64,000 nt of DNA from Xanthobacter flavus (GTDB taxonomy: Bacteria > Pseudomonadota > Alphaproteobacteria > Rhizobiales > Xanthobacteraceae): contig NZ_JAGGML010000001.1 in NCBI RefSeq assembly GCF_017875275.1, positions 3,803,001 to 3,867,000 on the forward strand, written 5' to 3'. Position numbers and translations under genes: made by a program. Numbering within the stretch: the stretch's first letter is position 1; each line of letters starts with the position of its first letter. Positions 9,450 through 17,212 of the stretch are shown here, in pieces. Under the pieces are notes generated by a model. That model saw only the letters and a list, made by a program, of their open reading frames with translations, did not search any database and had not been told where the DNA came from.

Positions 9450-10159
9450 TGGCGAGCGCGTCCCCGAACCTGACCTTCAAGGCGCTGTCGGCCCTCCTCG
9501 CCTATCCCAGCGAGGACCTGGCGGCCGCCGCGCCGGCCATCGCCGACGTGCTCGCGCTGGAAGGCCTTGTGGCAGCGCCGGAGCGCGCTGCCCTTGCCCC
9601 CCTCATCGCGGAACTGGCGCAGGAGGACCTGTTCGCTCTGCAGGAAACCTATGTCGGTCTGTTTGACCGTACCCGGCGCCTGTCCCTGCATTTGTTCGAG
9701 CACGTGCACGGGGAAAGCCGCGATCGCGGGCAGGCCATGGTGGACCTCGCCGGCATCTATGAGAAGGGCGGGCTCGTGCTCATCGCCAACGAACTGCCGG
9801 ACTATCTGCCCCTGTTCCTGGAGTTTCTCTCCACCCGGCCCCTGACCGAGGCGCGGGGGCTGATGGCCGACATCGCCCACATCCTCGCGAGCCTCGAGGA
9901 GCGGCTCGCGTCGCGCGGCTCCGCCTATGCGGCCGTATTCGCCGCGCTGCGGACGCTGGCGGCCGACGGGATGGTGGTCGCCCCATCCCCAGCACCTGCG
10001 GTGGATGAACCGGTGGACGACTTTGCCGCCCTCGACGCGGCCTGGGAGGAGACTGCGGTCACCTTCGGGCCCGGCGAGGGTATGGGCGCCTGCTCCGTGG
10101 ACCGCTTCAGAACCCAGTTGCGTGCCGCCCAGCGCGACGCGCGCCACACCGTCGCTTGA
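9449..10159 (+). CDS. narJ: Nitrate reductase assembly chaperone
   Basis: A 236-residue protein of the TorD/NarJ family, which holds NarG until molybdenum cofactor and FS0 are inserted and the complex docks on NarI. The diagnostic motif HVHGESRDRGQAMVDL is present near residue 85, followed by YLPLFLEFLS. The start is set by the TGATG overlap with narH; a longer open frame from 9311 only reads through narH. It is acidic and has no signal peptide, as expected for a cytosolic chaperone. Confidence 0.95.
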   Translation: MASASPNLTFKALSALLAYPSEDLAAAAPAIADVLALEGLVAAPERAALAPLIAELAQEDLFALQETYVGLFDRTRRLSLHLFEHVHGESRDRGQAMVDLAGIYEKGGLVLIANELPDYLPLFLEFLSTRPLTEARGLMADIAHILASLEERLASRGSAYAAVFAALRTLAADGMVVAPSPAPAVDEPVDDFAALDAAWEETAVTFGPGEGMGACSVDRFRTQLRAAQRDARHTVA

Positions 10160-10171
10160 GGGAGGGCGATC

Positions 10172-10936
10172 ATGTCCCAGGCCATCAACGCCGCTCTGTT
10201 CGGCTGGTATCCTTATCTTTGCCTCACCGTGTTCCTGCTCGGCAGCCTGATCCGCTTCGACCGCGAGCAATACACCTGGAAGACCGGCTCGTCCCAATTG
10301 CTGCGCAAGCGGCAATTGCGCTGGGGCTCCAACCTGTTCCACGTGGGCATCCTGGTCATCTTCATCGGCCATGCGGGCGGGCTGCTCACCCCCATCTGGG
10401 TGTTCGATGCGCTGGGTGTGTCTCACAGCTTCAAGCAGGGGCTCGCCATCACGGCGGGCGGCATCGCCGGGGTGATGTGCTTCATCGGCATCGCGCTTCT
10501 GGCGCATCGCCGGTTGTTCGATCCGCGCATCCGGGCGAATTCCAGCTTCGGCGACACCGCCATCCTGCTCCTTTTGTGGGTACAGCTGACGCTCGGGCTC
10601 TCCACGATCTTCATCTCGCTCCAGCACATGGACGGGCACGAGATGGTGAAGTTCATGAATTGGGCGCAGGGCATCCTCACCCTCCAGCCCTCGGCCGCCG
10701 CTTACGTGGCGGACGTCAGCCTCGTATTCAAGGCGCATCTGGTGCTGGGCATGACCATCTTCCTGGTCTTCCCCTTTACCCGCCTCGTGCACGTGTGGAG
10801 CGCGCCGGTCTGGTATCTCGGCCGGACCGGCTACCAGGTGGTGCGCACCCGCCTGCCGCGCCGCGCCGAGGCGCCCATGGTCGCGCGTGCCCCGATCGCC
10901 GCGGTGCGGCCGGCGGCCCGCAGCCCGGCGGAGTGA
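10172..10936 (+). CDS. narI: Respiratory nitrate reductase, gamma subunit (cytochrome b)
   Basis: A 254-residue integral membrane dihaem cytochrome b with five hydrophobic segments. It takes electrons from quinol and passes them to NarH. Candidate haem ligands are His57 and His67 (FHVGILVIFIGHAGG) and His189 and His207 (KAHLVLG, RLVHVWS), spaced as in E. coli NarI. The C-terminal tail after about residue 225 is Arg/Ala/Pro rich and longer than usual. A good GGGAGG precedes the ATG. Confidence 0.97.
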   Translation: MSQAINAALFGWYPYLCLTVFLLGSLIRFDREQYTWKTGSSQLLRKRQLRWGSNLFHVGILVIFIGHAGGLLTPIWVFDALGVSHSFKQGLAITAGGIAGVMCFIGIALLAHRRLFDPRIRANSSFGDTAILLLLWVQLTLGLSTIFISLQHMDGHEMVKFMNWAQGILTLQPSAAAYVADVSLVFKAHLVLGMTIFLVFPFTRLVHVWSAPVWYLGRTGYQVVRTRLPRRAEAPMVARAPIAAVRPAARSPAE

Positions 10937-10941
10937 GCGCC

Positions 10942-11778
10942 ATGACACAGGATGTCGCCCCCGCCGCCGCCCGCGCCACGCGACCCGACGAAGTTTCGGT
11001 CAATGGCGTCATCATCTCCCGCGCCGAGATCGCGCGGGAGATCCAGAACCACCATGCCACCACGCCGGCGCAGGCCTGGCACGCCGCCGCCCGCGCTCTG
11101 GTGGTGCGCGAACTGCTGCTGGCCGAGGCCGACGGCCTCGACATCGCCGCCCTGCCCGCCGCCCACCCGGACGGGTCGCGCGAGACCGACGAGGAGTCGA
11201 CCATCCGCGCCCTGCTGGAGCAGGAAGTGAAGGTGCCGACGGCGGACACCGCCACCTGCCGCCGCCATTTCGAGCGCCACCGCTCCAGCTTCCGCACCGA
11301 CGACCTGTTCGAGGTGGCGCACATCCTCATTCCCGCCGCCCCGGACGATGCCGGGGGCAGGGCCGAGGCGCGCGCGACGGCGCAGGCGCTGCTCGCGCAG
11401 ATCCTTTCGGGCGAAGCCGCGTTCGAGGCGATGGCTCGCGCGCATTCCGCCTGCCCCTCCCGCGAGGTGGGCGGCAGCCTCGGCCAGATCGGTCGGGGGC
11501 AGACGGTGGCCGAGTTCGAGGCGGCGCTCGCGGCGATGGCGCCCGGCATGGTGCATCCCGAGCCGGTGGAGACGCGCTACGGCTTCCACATCGTGCACCT
11601 CGCCCACCGCATCGACGGGCGCGATCTGCCGTTCGAGGCGGTCGAGCCGGTCATCGCCGGGCACCTGGAGCTGACCGCCTGGCACATCGCCGTGCGCCAG
11701 TACCTGAGCCTCCTGGTCGGGCGCGCGCAGATCCGCGGCGTGGCCATGGACGGGGCGGCCTCGCCCTTGGTGCAATAG
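10942..11778 (+). CDS. PpiC/parvulin-type peptidyl-prolyl isomerase
   Basis: A 278-residue protein with a parvulin domain at about residues 120-235: FEVAHILIPAAPDD, HSACPSREVGGSLGQIGRGQ and ETRYGFHIVHL are the family's conserved blocks. No signal peptide is visible, so it is probably cytoplasmic, unlike SurA/PpiD. Isomerase genes of this kind commonly follow narI in alpha- and betaproteobacterial nar operons, where a role in NarGHI maturation is assumed but not proven. It starts 5 bases after narI. A longer in-frame reading begins inside narI and is rejected. Confidence 0.88.
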   Translation: MTQDVAPAAARATRPDEVSVNGVIISRAEIAREIQNHHATTPAQAWHAAARALVVRELLLAEADGLDIAALPAAHPDGSRETDEESTIRALLEQEVKVPTADTATCRRHFERHRSSFRTDDLFEVAHILIPAAPDDAGGRAEARATAQALLAQILSGEAAFEAMARAHSACPSREVGGSLGQIGRGQTVAEFEAALAAMAPGMVHPEPVETRYGFHIVHLAHRIDGRDLPFEAVEPVIAGHLELTAWHIAVRQYLSLLVGRAQIRGVAMDGAASPLVQ

Positions 11779-11787
11779 GAGGCGCAG

Positions 11788-12171
11788 ATGCTGCTCGGAA
11801 CCCTCCTTAAGCAACTCCAGGACGGGCGGTTCGCCGAGGAGATCCTGTTCTCCCTCGGCGACGTGACCCTCGCGGCGCGGGCAGAGGCGGCCGGCGCCCC
11901 CTTCGGCGAGTGCGCGGCGGACTATGCCTCCGCTGCCTGCGCCCGCTTCAGCAATGGGGCTTCGGACGAGGACTGGCTCGCCCTCATGACCGCGCTGGAA
12001 AAGGGCACGGACCCCGCCGCCACCTGTCTGAGGGCCATGATGGAGTGGGCCCTGAAGGCCGATGCCACCGCCGCCGCGCCGCAGGAGGCCGGCTGCGGGT
12101 GCGGCGGCACCGGCGGCTGCGGCGGCCACGCGAATGAGGCGCACCCGGGAGGCGCCGATGGAGCGCCCTGA
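11788..12171 (+). CDS. Conserved nar-operon protein with Cys/Gly-rich tail
   Basis: A 127-residue protein I do not recognise by function. The first 95 residues look like a helical globular domain (LLGTLLKQLQDGRFAEEILF, then a region with FGECAADYASAACARFS). The last 30 residues form a glycine-cysteine tail (GCGCGGTGGCGGH) that could bind metal. It lies between the isomerase and the carbonic anhydrase with 9-base spacing and an overlapping 3' neighbour, so it is part of the nar transcript. GGAGG precedes the start. Confidence 0.8.
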   Translation: MLLGTLLKQLQDGRFAEEILFSLGDVTLAARAEAAGAPFGECAADYASAACARFSNGASDEDWLALMTALEKGTDPAATCLRAMMEWALKADATAAAPQEAGCGCGGTGGCGGHANEAHPGGADGAP

Positions 12172-13021
12172 TCCCGCAAGCCGGGCGCGCAGCTTGTCCG
12201 GCGCCGTGCTCGACGAGTTGTTCGACAACAATCTCGCCTGGGCCCATGCCAAGAGCGCGCAGGACCCCACCTTCTTCCGTCGCCTCGCCGAGCAGCAGGC
12301 ACCCCGCTTCCTCTGGGTCGGCTGCTCCGACAGCCGGGTGCCGGCCAACGACGTGGTGGGCCTCGACCCGGGCGAGATCTTTGTTCACCGCAACATCGCC
12401 AACGTGATCCATTCCAGCGACATGAACATGCTGGCGGTGCTGGAATATGCAGTGGAAGTGCTGCGGGTGCGCCATGTCATCGTCTGCGGCCATTACGGCT
12501 GCGGCGGCGTGCGGCGCGCCCTTGAACATGCGGACGGCGCGGTGGACGGCGGCCTGGTGGACCACTGGCTTGCGCCCATCGTGGAACTTCATGCGCGCCA
12601 CCGCCGGGCGCTCGATGCGCCGGGCCTCGCGGAAAGGCGGCTCGACCGCATGTGCGAGCTGAACGTGGAACTGCAGATCCGCCGCCTCGCCGCCACTCCC
12701 GTGCTGAAATCGGCCTGGACGCGCGGCCTGGACGTGACCGTCCACGGCTGGATCTACGGCATCGGCGACGGGCTGCTGCGCGACCTCGGCACCACCCTTT
12801 CGTCCTGCGCCGAGCTTGCCGCCTTGCGCCCCCTGGACACCCTGCTTGCGGCCCCGCAGGAACCCATGTCCGCCGCACGGCTCCACGCCATCGCCGCCTT
12901 CCTGGAGCTGGACGTGGCCGACCTGAACGCTGCTGAACTGCCGGCCTGCGGCGATGCCTGCACTTGCGGCGCCTTCCCCGCCGTTACTGCCGTCGCGCCG
13001 GCTGGCATGGAGGAGAGCTGA
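12158..13021 (+). CDS. Beta-class carbonic anhydrase
   Basis: A 287-residue enzyme interconverting CO2 and bicarbonate. The zinc ligands are visible: Cys56 in CSDSR, with the Asp58-Arg60 dyad, and His112 and Cys115 in GHYGCGG. Bacterial members are usually 200-230 residues; this one has a C-terminal extension including [14 protein letters not shown], a second small cysteine group. The start at 12158 follows GGGAGG and overlaps the previous gene by 14 bases; an ATG at 12134 in the same frame is possible. Its place inside a nar operon suggests a link to bicarbonate or pH balance during nitrate respiration (inference). Confidence 0.93.
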   Translation: MERPDPASRARSLSGAVLDELFDNNLAWAHAKSAQDPTFFRRLAEQQAPRFLWVGCSDSRVPANDVVGLDPGEIFVHRNIANVIHSSDMNMLAVLEYAVEVLRVRHVIVCGHYGCGGVRRALEHADGAVDGGLVDHWLAPIVELHARHRRALDAPGLAERRLDRMCELNVELQIRRLAATPVLKSAWTRGLDVTVHGWIYGIGDGLLRDLGTTLSSCAELAALRPLDTLLAAPQEPMSAARLHAIAAFLELDVADLNAAELPACGDACTCGAFPAVTAVAPAGMEES

Positions 13022-13023
13022 AC

Positions 13024-14037
13024 ATGCACCCGTCTCCGGCTCCCTGCGCCATGGTGGACCTGTTCGGCCGCCGCATCACCTATCTGCGTCTGTCGGTGAC
13101 CGACCGCTGCGACCTGCGTTGCGTCTATTGCATGGCGGAGGACATGACCTTCCTGCCGCGCGACCAGGTGCTCTCCATCGAGGAGCTGGACCGCCTCGCC
13201 AGCGTCTTCATCGGCATGGGCGTCACCAAGCTGCGCATCACTGGCGGCGAACCGCTGGTGCGCAAAGGCATCATGGACCTGTTCGGCGCCCTGTCGCGCC
13301 ATCTCTCCTGCGGCGCGCTGAAGGAGCTGACGCTCACCACCAACGGCACCCAGCTGTCCCGCCACGCCGACGCGCTCGCCCGGTGCGGCGTGAAGCGCCT
13401 CAACGTCTCCCTCGACACCCTCGATCCCGCCCGCTTCCGCGCCATCACCCGGCGCGGCACGCTGGGCCAGGTGATGGACGGCATCCGCGCCGCGCTGGAG
13501 GCTGGACTGAAGGTGAAGCTGAACGCCGTCGCGCTGGCCGGTCTCACCGAGCACGAGGTGTTCGACCTCGTCGGCTTCGCCCATGGCAACGGCATGGACC
13601 TCACCTTCATCGAGACCATGCCGCTGGGCGACGTGGGCGCCGACCGCATCGACCAGTATCTGCCGCTCGACCGGCTGCGGGCGCTGATCGAGACCCGCCT
13701 CGAACTCACGGACACGGCGGAGCGCACCGGCGGCCCGGCGCGCTACGCCCGGGTCGGGAGCACGGGCGGGCGCATCGGCTTCATCACGCCCATGAGCCAT
13801 TCCTTCTGCGAGAGCTGCAACCGGGTGCGGGTGAGCGCCACCGGCGTGCTGCACACCTGCCTGGGGCAGGAGGATGCCTGCGACCTGAAGACACCGCTGC
13901 GCGCAAGCCCGGAGGACGGCCCACTGCACGCGGCCATAGCCGGGGCCATCCGCGCCAAGCCGCGGGGGCACGATTTCGTCATCGATCGCGGTGGCGCGCC
14001 CGCGCTCGCCCGCCACATGTCGGCGCTGGGCGGTTGA
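13024..14037 (+). CDS. moaA: GTP 3',8-cyclase (molybdenum cofactor synthesis)
   Basis: A 337-residue radical SAM enzyme making the first intermediate of molybdopterin from GTP. The N-terminal cluster motif is CDLRCVYC (Cys29, Cys33, Cys36), followed by the ITGGEPL SAM-binding block. The C-terminal cluster region is [20 protein letters not shown]. It ends in Gly-Gly, as active MoaA does. GGAGGAG stands before the ATG, two bases after the carbonic anhydrase stop. Its presence ties cofactor supply to nitrate reductase expression. Confidence 0.95.
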   Translation: MHPSPAPCAMVDLFGRRITYLRLSVTDRCDLRCVYCMAEDMTFLPRDQVLSIEELDRLASVFIGMGVTKLRITGGEPLVRKGIMDLFGALSRHLSCGALKELTLTTNGTQLSRHADALARCGVKRLNVSLDTLDPARFRAITRRGTLGQVMDGIRAALEAGLKVKLNAVALAGLTEHEVFDLVGFAHGNGMDLTFIETMPLGDVGADRIDQYLPLDRLRALIETRLELTDTAERTGGPARYARVGSTGGRIGFITPMSHSFCESCNRVRVSATGVLHTCLGQEDACDLKTPLRASPEDGPLHAAIAGAIRAKPRGHDFVIDRGGAPALARHMSALGG

Positions 14038-14049
14038 GGCGGTCCCTCC

Positions 14050-14517
14050 ATGGATGACACTATCCTCGCCCGGGCGCTGCACCTGCTGGCCATCGTCCAC
14101 TGGATCGGCGGCGTGTCGTTCGTGACGCTTGTCATCCTGCCCCTGGCCCGCCGGGCGGGCACGGCCGGCGTGGACCTGTTCGAGCGCATCGAGCACCGCT
14201 TTGCCGCGCAGGTGCGCATCTCCATCCCCATCGCCGGCGCCACCGGCTTCTGGATGACCCATGGCCTCGACCTGTGGGACCGCTTCGCCGATCCCGCCTT
14301 CTGGTGGATGACCGCCATGGTGGCGGTCTGGACCCTCTTCATGGCGGTGGTGTTCGTGGTGGAGCCGCTCCTGGGCCGGCGCATCGCCGCCGCCGCCCGC
14401 CGGACGCCTGATGCCCTTTTGACGCGCGCGATGCGGCTCCATCTGGTGCTGCTGCTCGTGTCTACGCTGACAATCCTCGGCGCCGGTGCCGGCGCGCATG
14501 GGTTGCTCTTCTTCTGA
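14050..14517 (+). CDS. Four-helix inner-membrane protein of the nar cluster
   Basis: A 155-residue polytopic protein with four clear hydrophobic segments (about residues 8-30, 55-72, 82-104 and 128-150). Conserved-looking polar residues include HLLAIVHWIGG in helix 1 and His near the start of helix 4. The layout resembles small CopD-like or cytochrome b-like membrane proteins, and the paired histidines in helix 1 could hold haem, but I cannot assign a function. It follows moaA by 12 bases and probably ends the operon. Confidence 0.75.
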   Translation: MDDTILARALHLLAIVHWIGGVSFVTLVILPLARRAGTAGVDLFERIEHRFAAQVRISIPIAGATGFWMTHGLDLWDRFADPAFWWMTAMVAVWTLFMAVVFVVEPLLGRRIAAAARRTPDALLTRAMRLHLVLLLVSTLTILGAGAGAHGLLFF

Positions 14518-14863
14518 CATCAGTATCCGCGCGCCGGACGGACGACAGAGGGACGGGCTGGATGCTCTGACTTTGGACCGGCAGCCGTTCCTTGCCGTAA
14601 ACGGGATACAAACGCTCTCGCACGGCGTGCAAGTCTATTGCCCGGACCGCGCTGAGGCGAATGCCAATGGAAGCCGATGGCTGCGCCTGTCGCCGCATGC
14701 CATCGACATGGTCGCGGTAGGAGAGATTTTCCAGGAGCGTCTTGGCGGGCGGGCGAGCGCAGCCGACGCCATTGCGGCCCTTCGAGCCATGGCGTTGCCG
14801 GGCCCCCTCATCGACGGATATGTGCATGCGACGGCAGGGGCGGAGCCGGTCCGCGCGCAGTGA
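14498..14863 (+). CDS. Hypothetical protein
   Basis: About 121 residues if it starts at ATG 14498, inside the end of the preceding gene. The segment RQPFLAVNGIQTLSHGVQVY to the end reads as a compact soluble domain with balanced composition and normal codon use. I do not recognise a family. The start is uncertain because no strong ribosome-binding site is seen. It converges on the reductase-PAS gene 44 bases downstream. Confidence 0.45.
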   Translation: MGCSSSDISIRAPDGRQRDGLDALTLDRQPFLAVNGIQTLSHGVQVYCPDRAEANANGSRWLRLSPHAIDMVAVGEIFQERLGGRASAADAIAALRAMALPGPLIDGYVHATAGAEPVRAQ

Positions 14864-14907
14864 TGCCCGGCGGGCCGCCCCAAGCCACGCCCCACACCGC
14901 GCCGACC

Positions 14908-16203
14908 TCACGCCCCCCTTGCTTCCAGTTCCGCGACCTTCTTCTTGAGCGCCTTCGTCTCTTCGAACCGGGCGCTCACATCGCGGATGGTGGCGGCCAT
15001 GCCGATCACCTTCGCGCTCTGGTCCTTGATTAGGGCGATGGTGAACTCGATGGAGATGCGCCGGCCGTCGCGCCTCAGCCCGGGCACCGCAAGAAGATCG
15101 CCGGCTCCGTAGCGGCTCTGCCCGGAGGCCACGGTTTCCCGATATCCGTCCCAATGGCGCGCACGGAACGGCTCGGGAATGATGATGTCGAGCGACTGGC
15201 CGAGGGCCTCCTGCTCGGAGAAGCCAAAAATGCGTTCCGCTCCGGGGTTCCAGAGCACGATTGCGCCCTGGGCGTCGGATACGACCACGGCATCCGCAGC
15301 GCTGTCGATGAGCGTGTCACCGATTTGGGCGCGGGTGAAGCCGGCGGCGATCTGCGACATTCGACCGAGCGGCGCCTTAGGGGGGCTTGGCGGGGCGCCT
15401 TGTTCGCCACTGTCCTCCTCGAAGAGATCGTCCACCGGACCGAAGAACTCATAATGCAGCCGGTCCGGCGACACGCCGAGACGCGCAAGGCCGCCGACGA
15501 AGGTCTTCAGGAAGGGGAGCGGCCCGCAGATGAAATAGTCGGCATCGTGCACCGGGGTGTGCGCCGCGACCCAGTCGATCGAGACCCGGCCCTCGATGTC
15601 GAAACGACCCTGTGCCGCATCGTCAGGCCCCGGTTGGGTATAGAAGAAGGTCGCCGCGATTGCGCTGCCTGCCGCGGCGGTCTCGCGAACATGGGCGCCG
15701 AATGCGTGCGCCCCGCCGTTGCGGGCGCAATGGATGAAGTGCACCGGGACCTTGCATCCAGTGGCGGCCACCGCTTCGATCATCGCCACCATCGGGGTCT
15801 GTCCCACACCGGCGCTGAGCAGGACCGTCGGACGCTTGGTTTCGGCGCCGACAACAAAGCTTCCGCCCGGCGCGCCGACCTCGACTCGCGTTCCCGGCTC
15901 GGCATGGTCGTGCAGCCATCGGGAGACCGTGCCTCCCGGCTCCCGCTTCACCGAGATGCGGTAGGAGCGGCCGTTCGGGGCGGACGAAATGGTGTAGTTG
16001 CGCTTCTGCCGTCCCACCGCAGGGATATCCACGAACAGCGAGAGGTGCTGTCCGGCCTCGTGCGGCAGGGGCGGGCCGCCGTCGAGCGGCCGGAGAACGA
16101 ACGACGTGATGAGATCGCTCTCTCGGATACGGCGCTCGACCAAGAAGGCCCGTATTGTCGACGCCTCGCCGACGCTTGCGGAAGAAGCAGATTGTTCGGC
16201 CAT
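14908..16203 (-). CDS. Flavohaemoglobin-type FAD/NAD(P)H reductase fused to a PAS domain
   Basis: A 431-residue fusion. Residues about 15-255 are a ferredoxin reductase-like module as in flavohaemoglobin Hmp: RNYTISS at 68-74 binds FAD, GVGQTPM at 132-138 binds pyridine nucleotide, and CGPLPF at 226-231 is the end of the NAD domain. The globin domain of Hmp is absent. A linker of acidic and proline residues leads to a PAS domain at about 295-410 (VLWNPGAERIFGFSEQEALG) and a short coiled coil. The start at 16203 has GGAG upstream; longer readings run through the NsrR operator region. Divergence from an NsrR-type repressor suggests NO-induced expression. It may be a redox or NO-stress reductase. 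Confidence 0.88.
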   Translation of the reverse strand: MAEQSASSASVGEASTIRAFLVERRIRESDLITSFVLRPLDGGPPLPHEAGQHLSLFVDIPAVGRQKRNYTISSAPNGRSYRISVKREPGGTVSRWLHDHAEPGTRVEVGAPGGSFVVGAETKRPTVLLSAGVGQTPMVAMIEAVAATGCKVPVHFIHCARNGGAHAFGAHVRETAAAGSAIAATFFYTQPGPDDAAQGRFDIEGRVSIDWVAAHTPVHDADYFICGPLPFLKTFVGGLARLGVSPDRLHYEFFGPVDDLFEEDSGEQGAPPSPPKAPLGRMSQIAAGFTRAQIGDTLIDSAADAVVVSDAQGAIVLWNPGAERIFGFSEQEALGQSLDIIIPEPFRARHWDGYRETVASGQSRYGAGDLLAVPGLRRDGRRISIEFTIALIKDQSAKVIGMAATIRDVSARFEETKALKKKVAELEARGA

Positions 16204-16223
16204 GGAAGGGACTCCAGAAATCG

Positions 16224-16238
16224 AGTATTTAATATACT
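16224..16238. promoter_or_regulatory. Palindromic operator, probably NsrR/Rrf2
   Basis: AGTATTTAATATACT is a near-perfect inverted repeat in the 72-base gap between the divergent reductase-PAS and nsrR-like genes. It has the AT-rich core typical of Rrf2/NsrR operators. Its place between both starts suggests autoregulation plus control of the reductase. The identity of the bound protein is inferred. Confidence 0.6.
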
Positions 16239-16275
16239 GGATTTTTGTGTCCGCATAGCGCCGATTGGACAACCC

Positions 16276-16725
16276 ATGCGACTGACCCTTTATTCCGACT
16301 ATGCGATGCGCGTGCTGCTGCACCTCGCGGCGTACCCCGACAGATCATGCTCGATCGCGGACATTGCGCAGCGCTACGCTATTTCCCACAACCATCTCAT
16401 GAAGGTCCTCGCCGCCCTCGCCAAGGCGGGGTACGTGACGAGCGCTCGGGGGCGGCAGGGCGGCTACCGCCTCGCGCGAGATCCGTCGCTCATCAATGTG
16501 GGCGCGGTCGTTCGCCACACGGAAAGCGGAACCGAAGTCGTCGATTGCCGGAACTGCGTGCTGTGTGGCGCGTGCGGCCTGTCGTCGGCGCTGCACGAGG
16601 CCATGTCGGCATTCTTTGCCGTGCTGGATCAATACAGCCTTTCCGACGTCGCGAACCGGAGCGGCGCCCTGAGCCGGCTGATCGCGCCGCTCGAACCGGG
16701 CGGCTCTCCGACTTCAGGCGAATAG
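16276..16725 (+). CDS. nsrR: Rrf2-family NO-responsive repressor, NsrR-like
   Basis: A 149-residue Rrf2 protein. The winged helix is at the N-terminus (SIADIAQRYAISHNHLMKVL, then ARGRQGGYRLAR). The Fe-S ligands lie in DCRNCVLCGACGL, with cysteines at 91, 94, 97 and 100; E. coli NsrR uses 91, 96 and 102, so the exact ligand set may differ. NsrR loses DNA binding when NO attacks its cluster. The ATG at 16276 gives the standard MRLTLYSDYAMRVL start; the much longer open frame upstream is a shadow. Confidence 0.9.
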   Translation: MRLTLYSDYAMRVLLHLAAYPDRSCSIADIAQRYAISHNHLMKVLAALAKAGYVTSARGRQGGYRLARDPSLINVGAVVRHTESGTEVVDCRNCVLCGACGLSSALHEAMSAFFAVLDQYSLSDVANRSGALSRLIAPLEPGGSPTSGE

Positions 16726-16864
16726 GCCGCCGACCGCAGACGGCTCATTCCGCGATGGTTTTCCCGCTGCACCGCAAACCGTCCGACTGCTTGAGATTCC
16801 GCAAATTGGAGGGCTGCAGGTCGACTAGGCTGGCAGGCCTCTCCAGCCGACATCCGAGCCCGCC

Positions 16865-17179
16865 ATGACACTCTTGCTTCCCGCCCCCATCGACGTTCGC
16901 GAGATTCCGGCCAGAATTCGGCATGCGACGATCCTGTCGATACTCGACCAGCTGAAGCCGGGGGAGGCGGTGCGTATCGTCAACGGCCACGATCCGTTGC
17001 CCCTGCGGCTCCAGATGGAGGCGGTCCATGGCGCAGCTTTCTCCTGGACCTATGCCGAGCAGGGACCAGACATCTGGCAGATCGAGATCGGCCGCGTGGG
17101 CGCTGCCAGCTCCGGATCGGCCTGCGGGGACGCAGGCGACCTGCCGCCTGGACCGTCCTGCACCTGCGGCGGCCATTGA
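16865..17179 (+). CDS. DUF2249-domain protein with Cys tail
   Basis: A 104-residue single-domain DUF2249 protein (DVREIPARIRHATILSILDQ, LKPGEAVRIVNGHDPLPL, FSWTYAEQGPDIWQIEIGR). DUF2249 domains occur beside hemerythrin, NnrS and cytochrome genes in denitrifiers; the function is not known, though the fold is TusA-like. The tail PSCTCGGH after residue 96 may bind metal. It opens a rightward run of genes that continues to about 20317. A weak FNR-like sequence (TTGAGATTCCGCAA, 16791-16804) lies 61 bases upstream. Confidence 0.8.
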   Translation: MTLLLPAPIDVREIPARIRHATILSILDQLKPGEAVRIVNGHDPLPLRLQMEAVHGAAFSWTYAEQGPDIWQIEIGRVGAASSGSACGDAGDLPPGPSCTCGGH

Positions 17180-17212
17180 GGCGGTCTTCGGGATCTTCGG
17201 GAGAAGGGCGCC

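Noticed and set aside
12134-12157. Earlier ATG for the carbonic anhydrase at 12134
   Set aside because: The ATG at 12158 has a better ribosome-binding site and gives a normal family start.
16791-16804. TTGAGATTCCGCAA as an FNR box
   Set aside because: Only half of it fits the consensus, so it is not listed as a separate site.
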